From RUG11788 sp964578175 (lineage in GTDB: Bacteria > Bacillota_I > Bacilli_A > RF39 > UBA660): 15,318 bases of DNA. The translations under genes were made by a program, and so were the position numbers. The stretch spans positions 1 to 15,318 of the forward strand of contig CAZOBH010000024.1 in NCBI GenBank assembly GCA_964578175.1, given 5' to 3'. The notes under the pieces are model-generated. The model saw nothing but the letters and a program-made list of their open reading frames with translations, was not told the DNA's origin and ran no database searches. This document shows positions 5,907-12,216 of this stretch, in pieces; position 1 is the first letter of the stretch; the number at the start of each line of letters is the position of its first letter.

Positions 5907-6824
5907 TTAATGTGCATATACTTTTATTTTACTTAATAATTTTTTATTAAAGAATAAAATTACTAATACTACTATAGCTATACATTTAAGCAAAAACCAA
6001 ATAAATCCTGATTTATTCATAGTCGTTCCTTCTTCAAAATACTCTTGTGGATTATTTTCATTATATTTGATATTTATTTCATTTTTTGGTGTTTCATCTT
6101 TTGGAACATTATAAGTTATTTCATGATTGTTTCCATTTTTATCTTTAAAGTTATATTTATAATCAATAGATATACTATCAGATGATTCGATTGTTTCTTG
6201 ATCATCTACATATATAGCTTTTGTATTAATATAATCTTTAGCTTTAATAGTTTGTTTAATAATAATTAGATCAAATAATACTGAAAATGATAAAGGAATT
6301 ATAATTACACCAATAATTACTCTTTTAACTATTATTTGTGTTTTATCTACCATCTCAGCAGCTTTTTGAGTAATTTCTTCTATTTTACGTTGAGTTTCAA
6401 TATCTACTGGTTGTGATTCATTATTATTGATATTTTTAATATTAGGTTTTTTAATTGTTACTACTATAATAACACCAGCAACAATTAAACAAATAATTCC
6501 AGCAGTTTTACCTGTAGACTTTTCATATTGAGTTTTACATTTTGAAGGATCTTTAGAGTCATAATAAACTGTCTTTTTACTTTCACTTGGATTACTTGAA
6601 CTTCCTACTTTTGCTTTACAAGTATACTCTTTATCATTTACTCTGTAATAATAAATTGGATAATAAGTACTTCCATCACTATCATAACTTTCATTTGGAT
6701 CTATTTGATAAGCATCTACTTGACTATCATACTTATCAGTATTACCTGATATAAAAGTTAAATATATTCCTAAACCACCAAATATTGCAATAACAAGTAT
6801 TAGTATTAAGTTTTCTTTTTTCAT
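5907..6824 (-). CDS. Membrane protein with two DUF3592-like modules
   Basis: A 305-residue protein with hydrophobic segments at about 5-25, 108-123, 167-189 and 274-292. Two similar soluble modules each sit between a pair of helices. Residues 56-101 run from YPIYYYRVNDKEYTC to YYDSKDPSKC, and 216-266 from SISIDYKYNFKDKNGNN to KYNENNPQEYF. Both show the pattern of DUF3592: a strand with an aromatic ending in a short gapped turn, then a YD/N-x-N/D-P motif. The protein therefore looks like an internal duplication; function is unknown. The start at 6824 follows an AGAGGTG ribosome binding site; a GTG in frame at 6833 is part of that site and is rejected. A basic mini-ORF with a strong ribosome binding site lies 48 bases upstream. 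Confidence 0.75.
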   Translation of the reverse strand: MKKENLILILVIAIFGGLGIYLTFISGNTDKYDSQVDAYQIDPNESYDSDGSTYYPIYYYRVNDKEYTCKAKVGSSSNPSESKKTVYYDSKDPSKCKTQYEKSTGKTAGIICLIVAGVIIVVTIKKPNIKNINNNESQPVDIETQRKIEEITQKAAEMVDKTQIIVKRVIIGVIIIPLSFSVLFDLIIIKQTIKAKDYINTKAIYVDDQETIESSDSISIDYKYNFKDKNGNNHEITYNVPKDETPKNEINIKYNENNPQEYFEEGTTMNKSGFIWFLLKCIAIVVLVILFFNKKLLSKIKVYAH

Positions 6825-6872
6825 TAAAATCACCTCTATAATTATATTAATTTTTTATCATTTTTTAACTAT

Positions 6873-6926
6873 TTAAAGTATTATTTTCTTGTATATCTTT
6901 CTCTTTACTAATAAATAGCTTTTCAT
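6873..6926 (-). CDS. 17-residue basic mini-ORF (possible small peptide or leader)
   Basis: ATG at 6926 is preceded by AAAGGAG at the ideal distance, and TATAAT sequences lie just upstream in the transcript direction. The frame encodes MKSYLLVKRKIYKKIIL and stops with TAA. The product is very basic, with hydrophobic residues in between, so it could be amphipathic. It lies in the 191-base gap before the DUF3592-like gene and could be a leader peptide, a small membrane-active peptide or a chance frame. The ribosome binding site is the only strong support. Confidence 0.35.
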   Translation of the reverse strand: MKSYLLVKRKIYKKIIL

Positions 6927-6976
6927 TTAATTTCTCCTTTATTATAGTTTTATTATACAACCACTTATTATTGTTT

Positions 6977-7013
6977 AAAATAAAAAACTACAAATAATCT
7001 TTGTAGTTTTTTT
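6977..7013 (-). terminator. Terminator of the 421-residue membrane protein gene
   Basis: The minus strand forms AAAAAACTACAAA / TTTGTAGTTTTTT around loop GATTA, 2 bases after the stop codon at 7016. Confidence 0.9.
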
Positions 7014-7015
7014 AT

Positions 7016-8281
7016 CTATATAGACATTACATTATCATTTGAAGATGTCTTAGCTAATGTTGTAGATATTATTTGAGCTTTAGCATTTGCTGCTATTCCT
7101 TTAATAATAATTGCATTTTCTTTTTCTACTTCTATTCGACTTCCATCTTTAATAGTAAACACCCAACTATCATTAACTATTTCAGGAGTATGTTCTTGAT
7201 CTATGTCAATAACAGTGAATCCATTTCCATTATTTATAACTGCACTAGTTGATACTTCATTAGTCTCAAAATCTGCGCTAGCTATATCACTATAGTTTAT
7301 TATATTACTGTCGTTATCTATATAACTAACAGCTGTGTCAAGCGCTAATTGAGTATGATTTTCACCATTTATTACTTCTGAATTACCACTATTTAAATAT
7401 ATTTCATCGCCATTTGCTGCAGTTAATTTAAAGATTCCTGTATCTCCTAAAAGAGAGCCCACAATTCCACTAAATATAACAGCACTTCCACTATCTTTTA
7501 CTACAGCTGATAAATTATCTTCTACACTCTCTTGAACCTCATAATCAATTTCACCGTCTACAGTTGAACCATCTTCATAAGTAAGAGCCTCTTTAGTAAT
7601 TGGATCAACTTTCATATATAAATCTCTAGATACATAATCAAATCCTTCTGGTAATTGAGAGATACTTCCTACTGGATCACTTTTTATAAGCTCATACTTA
7701 CCATTGTCACCTTTTACTACTTTATAACCTGAATATAAATATTCAACATCTCTTTCTTCACCTGTTAATTCTTTACTTGTATCAGTAGTCCATGAATATC
7801 TTGTTACTTCTTTAGAATGTTGAATAACTGTCCATCCTTTACCAACTTTCATTGGAGTAGACCAGTGAACTGTTTCAGTATATTTATAACGATATTCTTT
7901 AGTATGTTCATTATTACTTTGTTCTATTTCTTGCAATTGTTCAGTATTTTCAGAAATTCTAAATAAATCATGAGAATTCTCAAATTTCAAAAGTTCTTTT
8001 TCATCTTGAGTTATTTCTCTATAATCTTCTAATCTTATTAATCCATTTTTATATTCTCTTTCACTATCTATATATCTTTCTATATGTGTATCAGGATCCA
8101 TATATAAATGAGCATGATCACCATCAATATCACATGGTGCAGTTGAAAAATGATTAATTACATCATTTGCAATAAGAACAGTTCCAGTAACTCCTGCTAC
8201 TACTACTGTACCACCAGCAAATAACAATGTACCATTAATAAAAGCATCAAAAACTTTATTACCACTTTCAAAACGTAACAT
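7016..8281 (-). CDS. 421-residue single-pass membrane protein, function unknown
   Basis: A short N-terminus, one glycine- and valine-rich hydrophobic segment (about 17-40) and a ~380-residue soluble part. The beginning of the soluble part (CDIDGDHAHLYMD, then IERYIDSE and a YREITQDEKELLKFE segment) recalls hypothetical proteins I associate with uncultured gut Bacilli; that is an impression, not a search. It is followed by strand-rich sequence (KYTETVHWSTPMKVGKGWTV, and YEDGSTVDGEIDYEV) and a second mildly hydrophobic Gly/Ser patch near 265-285. No catalytic motif is clear. Its ATG overlaps the stop of the upstream DUF1292-like gene (TAATG), so the two are translationally coupled. No sortase motif or repeats are visible. 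Confidence 0.7.
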   Translation of the reverse strand: MLRFESGNKVFDAFINGTLLFAGGTVVVAGVTGTVLIANDVINHFSTAPCDIDGDHAHLYMDPDTHIERYIDSEREYKNGLIRLEDYREITQDEKELLKFENSHDLFRISENTEQLQEIEQSNNEHTKEYRYKYTETVHWSTPMKVGKGWTVIQHSKEVTRYSWTTDTSKELTGEERDVEYLYSGYKVVKGDNGKYELIKSDPVGSISQLPEGFDYVSRDLYMKVDPITKEALTYEDGSTVDGEIDYEVQESVEDNLSAVVKDSGSAVIFSGIVGSLLGDTGIFKLTAANGDEIYLNSGNSEVINGENHTQLALDTAVSYIDNDSNIINYSDIASADFETNEVSTSAVINNGNGFTVIDIDQEHTPEIVNDSWVFTIKDGSRIEVEKENAIIIKGIAANAKAQIISTTLAKTSSNDNVMSI

Positions 8282-8520
8282 TATTTAACCTCCAATCCTT
8301 CTGCAAATTCATTTAATAAATATTTTTCTTCATCAGTAAGATTAAAGCTTAATCTAGTTAATTCTCCATTTTGTTCACATTTTGCTCCATACATTTCACC
8401 ATTTTTTTGGTAAAGCATAAAGTCACCTTTGTTTTCAAAATTAACTTTAGCAATAAGTCTAACTCTTTCTTCTTCACCTGTATCACTAGTTAAAGTAATA
8501 TATTCCTCATTATTTTTCAT
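8281..8520 (-). CDS. DUF1292-like small acidic protein
   Basis: A 79-residue protein, soluble and acidic. The pattern EYITLTSDTGEEERVRLIAKV, a FMLYQKNGEMYGAK strand pair and a LTDEEKYLLNEFAEGL ending matches the DUF1292 (YrzB-like) family common in Firmicutes, whose biochemical role is not known. It overlaps the next gene by the TAATG arrangement, so it is probably made in step with that membrane protein. A TTGAAT-17-TATAAT promoter and an AGGTGAT ribosome binding site precede it. Family assignment is by pattern recognition and could be a near relative instead. Confidence 0.75.
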   Translation of the reverse strand: MKNNEEYITLTSDTGEEERVRLIAKVNFENKGDFMLYQKNGEMYGAKCEQNGELTRLSFNLTDEEKYLLNEFAEGLEVK

Positions 8521-8542
8521 TTATATCACCTACTTTAACTTT

Positions 8543-8571
8543 ATTATATACATCCATTTTTTTTAATTCAA
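8543..8571 (-). promoter_or_regulatory. Promoter of the DUF1292-like/membrane protein operon
   Basis: TTGAAT (8571-8566), a spacer of exactly 17 bases, then TATAAT (8548-8543) on the minus strand, ending 22 bases before the start codon at 8520. It is one of the best sigma-A-type promoters in the window. Confidence 0.8.
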
Positions 8572-8590
8572 CAAACTTAACATTAATGTG

Positions 8591-8617
8591 TAAAATAAAA
8601 AGAGTATTTCTACTCTT
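8591..8617 (-). terminator. Terminator of the transglutaminase-like gene
   Basis: The minus strand forms AAGAGTA, GAAA tetraloop, TACTCTT and then TTTATTTT. The stem overlaps the stop codon of the gene. Confidence 0.9.
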
Positions 8618-9353
8618 ATCTTCTTCTTCCTTTATTTGAACTTTTAGAAGTATCTATTAAATTCATATTAGTTAATTCATCTCTAGTCTTAGACAGATTT
8701 GAAGTATAAGAAAGTAAAAACTTTCTATACATGCTACCACTAGCAAAATGATTTCTTATTTCTTCAACTTCTGCACCTTGTCTTGTTCTATAAAAACTAT
8801 CACCATATACTAAGGAAACATCATCTGTGAATTCTATAAATCCATTTTCAAGCAAAGGTAAAACTACATTTTCTTTGTTTTCTTCAACAACGAAAAATCC
8901 AGGATCAGGTGCAATGCATACTTTATTATTTATAATTGTAAATTTACTAGCATCACAGTTTTCTTTACTGAAGAATTGTATATAAGTAGGATCAACTAAG
9001 TATGTTTTTTCTCCTTCTAAAGTATCAAAAGAAGCTAATACAATACTATGTCCAGTAACTCCATTAAATACTTCATTAGTATTAACTGGATTAACTTTTA
9101 TACCTAAATCATTTAAATAATAATAAATCATACTTTGAGCTAGATCACATTTATATGGATATAAATAATCATCCATATCTTTTCCTTCATAATCAGCAAT
9201 TCTTTTTCTAACTTCATATGATAAATTACCTAATAAACTTTTTATTTCATCTTCAGTTAACATACTATTATTTAAACACTTATCTTCTATTTGTTTAATC
9301 TTTTCACTTGATTCAATATCTTTATTTATATCAAAATCAAATACTTTACTCAT
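8616..9353 (-). CDS. Transglutaminase-like / papain-fold Cys-His-Asp protein
   Basis: A 245-residue soluble protein. The central region has a spaced Cys-His-Asp set: YKCDLAQSMIYYYLNDLGI (C69, at the start of a helix), GVTGHSIVLASF (H102 on a strand) and KTYLVDPTYIQFF (D121). This order, with the helix after Cys and a 'vDPTY' strand after His, is what transglutaminase-like and arylamine N-acetyltransferase-like cysteine enzymes show. It may act as a peptidase, acyltransferase or cross-linker; this is inferred from motifs alone. The N-terminus is an acidic helical region and the C-terminus ends in a basic tail (SSNKGRRR). It lies 34 bases after the radical SAM gene, with a GGTGATG ribosome binding site, and is followed by a terminator, so the two probably form one unit. 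Confidence 0.7.
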   Translation of the reverse strand: MSKVFDFDINKDIESSEKIKQIEDKCLNNSMLTEDEIKSLLGNLSYEVRKRIADYEGKDMDDYLYPYKCDLAQSMIYYYLNDLGIKVNPVNTNEVFNGVTGHSIVLASFDTLEGEKTYLVDPTYIQFFSKENCDASKFTIINNKVCIAPDPGFFVVEENKENVVLPLLENGFIEFTDDVSLVYGDSFYRTRQGAEVEEIRNHFASGSMYRKFLLSYTSNLSKTRDELTNMNLIDTSKSSNKGRRR

Positions 9354-9387
9354 TTTATCATCACCATTTACATAATATTTTTCTAAT

Positions 9388-10716
9388 TTATTGTATGTTA
9401 TTATATTTTTTTAGTATTTCACAATATGATGTATCTTCTTTCTTAAACTTATTAAATATATATATTCTATTATTATATACAAAACCTATTTCGTTTCCTT
9501 TATCTATATCAAATATACATCTATATACTTTTAACTCTGGAGTAATAATTGCCATATTCTTACAAGCAAGACACTCAAAATTATTTTTATTTTTATTAGG
9601 TCCAAAAGAACCACATCTTTTAATTGTTAATTCTTCTTTAGTATATTTTTTTCTTTCTTCATCAATTGTTTTTAAAACAAAATCTATTTCATTTTTATTT
9701 AGTGTTTTATTTTTAAGTTCTGTTGCATTACCTTGATTAACCAAGTTAGTAAATTTAATATAATGTGCACCCAAATTATATGCTTCTCTACAAATATTAG
9801 AGATATTTTTATAGTTATCTTTAGTTAAAGAAGTCATTAATTTTACTTTAATATTTTTTTCATTTAATAATTTAATTAATCTATTTAAATCTTCTGTTTT
9901 TGTAATAGATATCTTATCATGTATTCCAAAATGATAAGATAAACCTATTTCATTAATATCATATTTTAATAATTCATCAATAATACTAGGATTATTAATT
10001 ATTTCCAACCCATTCGTCATTATTTTATGTTGATTACATAACTTAAATAACGGAAAATAATCTTTATTTAAAATTGGTTCTGTTCCATTTAACATAACGA
10101 TATATTTTTCCTTTAATTTACTAATTAACGATTTAGCTTCTTCGAATTTAAAATCACCTTTATATTTAATATAACAATGCCTACATTTAATATTACAAGT
10201 TGAACATAACATAACTGATACAAATCTACCATCATACTCATACATTTGATCATCAATCATTTTATTTAAAGCTTTATTTACAAAATAATTATTATCTTTT
10301 ATTGGAATATTATATTTATTAAATTCTTTGATTAATTCGTCAATACTTGTAAATTCTTTTTTAAATGAATAACATTTACTTTCCATTTCAATATATATAT
10401 GTGAATCAATTATTTGAATAAACATTTCACATATATTATTAGAATATAAATAATTATTACTTTCAAATCTAATTATTTCATTATAACCTTCATTTAATAA
10501 TTTTTCTAAGTATTCATCATAATTATCAATAAGTTCTTCAGTTTTATTACTAGAAATAATTACATTATTTTTATACTCTTTCCTTTTATTATCTTTATCA
10601 AGATAAATATTATAGATTGAAAAATTATCAATTAGTTTAAAATTATTATCTTCTAAAACTCTTTTTAATTCATCAAAACTTAAGTCAACTTCAACAGTTA
10701 TTTCTTTCTCTTCCAT
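9388..10716 (-). CDS. Radical SAM enzyme with CYTH-like N-terminal domain and C-terminal Cys cluster
   Basis: A 442-residue protein. The [4Fe-4S]/SAM motif is CNIKCRHC (C174, C178, C181), followed by GTEPIL (211-216) where most relatives have GGEP. C-terminal cysteines C368, C382, C385, C400 and C432 are arranged like an auxiliary cluster of the SPASM/twitch kind, found in enzymes acting on peptides or proteins. Residues 1-155 look like a CYTH (triphosphate-tunnel) domain: ITVEVDLSFDELKRVLEDNN, a GYNEIIRFESNNYLY segment and a HIYIEMES strand. The ExExK signature does not appear intact, so it may bind rather than hydrolyse. The start at 10716 has AGGTG upstream; a TTG start at 10746 overlaps a TATAAT box and is rejected. 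The transglutaminase-like gene follows. Confidence 0.85.
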   Translation of the reverse strand: MEEKEITVEVDLSFDELKRVLEDNNFKLIDNFSIYNIYLDKDNKRKEYKNNVIISSNKTEELIDNYDEYLEKLLNEGYNEIIRFESNNYLYSNNICEMFIQIIDSHIYIEMESKCYSFKKEFTSIDELIKEFNKYNIPIKDNNYFVNKALNKMIDDQMYEYDGRFVSVMLCSTCNIKCRHCYIKYKGDFKFEEAKSLISKLKEKYIVMLNGTEPILNKDYFPLFKLCNQHKIMTNGLEIINNPSIIDELLKYDINEIGLSYHFGIHDKISITKTEDLNRLIKLLNEKNIKVKLMTSLTKDNYKNISNICREAYNLGAHYIKFTNLVNQGNATELKNKTLNKNEIDFVLKTIDEERKKYTKEELTIKRCGSFGPNKNKNNFECLACKNMAIITPELKVYRCIFDIDKGNEIGFVYNNRIYIFNKFKKEDTSYCEILKKYNNIQ

Positions 10717-10734
10717 AAAACACCTACTGAAATA

Positions 10735-10740
10735 ATTATA
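10735..10740 (-). promoter_or_regulatory. Candidate -10 for the second radical SAM gene
   Basis: A perfect TATAAT on the minus strand, 18 bases before the start codon at 10716. The -35 region is poor. If used, the radical SAM gene is transcribed independently of the tyrS gene upstream, with a leader of about 12 nt. Confidence 0.35.
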
Positions 10741-10744
10741 CAAC

Positions 10745-10765
10745 AAAAAAATAGTATTATACTAT
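10745..10765 (-). terminator. Probable terminator of the T-box tyrS gene
   Basis: The minus strand reads ATAGTA, loop TAA, TACTAT and then six T residues, beginning at the stop codon of tyrS. The stem is entirely A/T except for one G-C pair per arm, so termination may be partial and read-through into the radical SAM gene is possible. Confidence 0.5.
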
Positions 10766-11949
10766 TTTAATACTATTTTCTTGAATTGTTTCTTTCCTTT
10801 TTGAATAATCATTCCATCTTTAAAATCGTCTTTAGTATATGTCTTTTTAACATCTGATTCTTTCTTTTGATTAACACTTATCCCGTTTTGTTCAATCATT
10901 CTTCTTGCTTCAGATTTTGATGGAAGCATTTTAGAATTAACTAATAAATCAATAAGACTAATTTCACCATCTAAAGACTCTAAAACAAATTCTTCTATTT
11001 CATCTGGAACTCCACCTTTAGCAACACTATTATATCTTTCTTCTGCTGCTTTAATGAATTCTTCTCCATGATACATTTTAATTATTTCCTCAGCGTATTT
11101 TTTGTGAGCATTAACAACATCTTCTTTAATCCATTTTTCAGCTTCTTCTAATGATAAATCAGTAGTTAATTTAAAATAGTCAAATAATAGTTGATCTGGT
11201 ATACGCATTGCTTTTTCATACATTACTTCTGGTGCTTCATCTATACCAATATAGTTATCTAAAGACTTACTCATTTTCTCAACACCATCTAGTCCTGGAA
11301 GTAAAGGTAAAACCATAACATCTTGTGGTTCTTGACCATAATCTCTTTGTAATTCTCTACCTACTAAAAGATTAAATGTTTGATCAGTTCCACCTATTTC
11401 TAAATCTGCTTTTAATGCAACTGAGTCATATCCTTGCATTAATGGATATAAAAATTCATGTATTCCAATTGGAACATTATTATTAAATCTAGTATTGAAA
11501 TCATCTCTTTCAAGTATTCTTGCTACTGTATATTTACCTGCTAAAGAAACTACATCAGCAAAATTCATTTTATTTAACCAATCGGAATTATATAAAATTT
11601 TTGTTTTTTCAGGATCAAGAATCTTTGTAACTTGTTTAAAATATGTTTCACCACTTTTTCTTGTTTCTTCAAAAGTAAGTGCTGGGCGTGTTTTACTTCT
11701 CCCACTTGGATCTCCTATCATAGCTGTAAAATCTCCAATAACGAAACAAATTTCATGTCCTAAGTCTTGTAAATCTTTCAATAGTCTTAAAGATACAGTG
11801 TGTCCTAAATGTAAATCTGGTCTAGATGGGTCAGCTCCAAATTTAACTATTAATTTTTTGTTTCCTTTTAATTTTTTTCTTAAAGAATCTTCATTAAATA
11901 TTTGTACTCCTCTTCTAATGATTAATTCTATTTTTTCATCTTTTGTCAT
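10762..11949 (-). CDS. tyrS: Tyrosyl-tRNA synthetase, T-box-controlled copy
   Basis: A 395-residue class I synthetase that charges tRNA-Tyr. HIGH-type motif HLGH (47-50) in FGADPSRPDLHLGH, GGTDQTFN (186-193) and KMSKS (225-229) place it in the TyrZ-like subgroup of bacterial TyrRS. An S4-type RNA-binding domain starts at about residue 331 (SLIDLLVNSKMLPSKSEARR) and fills the C-terminus, as usual. The ATG has an AAGGAGG site at normal spacing. Directly upstream is a complete tyrosine T-box, so this copy should rise when uncharged tRNA-Tyr accumulates. A paralogue of the same subgroup is the gene upstream. TrpRS is ruled out by GGTDQ and the overall motif set. Confidence 0.96.
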   Translation of the reverse strand: MTKDEKIELIIRRGVQIFNEDSLRKKLKGNKKLIVKFGADPSRPDLHLGHTVSLRLLKDLQDLGHEICFVIGDFTAMIGDPSGRSKTRPALTFEETRKSGETYFKQVTKILDPEKTKILYNSDWLNKMNFADVVSLAGKYTVARILERDDFNTRFNNNVPIGIHEFLYPLMQGYDSVALKADLEIGGTDQTFNLLVGRELQRDYGQEPQDVMVLPLLPGLDGVEKMSKSLDNYIGIDEAPEVMYEKAMRIPDQLLFDYFKLTTDLSLEEAEKWIKEDVVNAHKKYAEEIIKMYHGEEFIKAAEERYNSVAKGGVPDEIEEFVLESLDGEISLIDLLVNSKMLPSKSEARRMIEQNGISVNQKKESDVKKTYTKDDFKDGMIIQKGKKQFKKIVLK

Positions 11950-11969
11950 ATTATTACCTCCTTATAAAT

Positions 11970-12006
11970 AAAAAAAGGAAATACTTCGCAAGGACGAAAT
12001 ATTTCC
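11970..12006 (-). terminator. T-box attenuator terminator
   Basis: A 12-pair stem including a G-U pair, six-base loop and T run; its 5' arm overlaps the antiterminator sequence, giving mutually exclusive folds. It lies 21 bases upstream of the tyrS start codon. Confidence 0.92.
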
Positions 12007-12172
12007 GTGGTACCACCTTTATTCATGTAAAACATGCACTTATATCTTAACGCGACTAACGGTTGAACTCATAATATGTATTTCATTTAATAATATGCAT
12101 CTATTTTCACCAAACATAGACTCTCTACTACATTAATTATTAAACTACTTATTATTAATCAAAGTTCAATAT
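11970..12172 (-). promoter_or_regulatory. Tyrosine T-box riboswitch (leader of tyrS)
   Basis: Stem I is closed by TTGAACT (12169-12163) with AGTTCAA (12069-12063). It includes an AGAGAG bulge region, a distal loop with GGTG, and a specifier region GAAATACAT with Tyr codon TAC at 12080-12078. The T-box proper, AAAGGTGGTACCACGG, is at 12020-12005 and pairs with the tRNA acceptor end. The alternative is a terminator hairpin at 12006-11977 (GGAAATATTTCG / CGAAGTATTTCC, loop TCCTTG) followed by seven T residues. Known T-boxes let transcription continue only when an uncharged cognate tRNA is bound. All parts are visible directly. Confidence 0.96.
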
Positions 12173-12178
12173 AAAGTA

Positions 12179-12207
12179 ATTCTAACACATAATTTTTATT
12201 CATGCAA
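12179..12207 (-). promoter_or_regulatory. Promoter of the T-box leader
   Basis: TTGCAT (12207-12202), a 17-base spacer ending in an extended TGT, and TAGAAT (12184-12179). It starts 10 bases after the stop of the upstream tyrS paralogue, with no terminator between. Confidence 0.75.
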
Positions 12208-12216
12208 ATTGTTTTT

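Noticed and set aside
12179..12216. A terminator between the two tyrS genes
   Set aside because: No stem followed by a T run is visible there; the T-box promoter begins almost at once, so read-through from the upstream gene into the T-box leader is possible.
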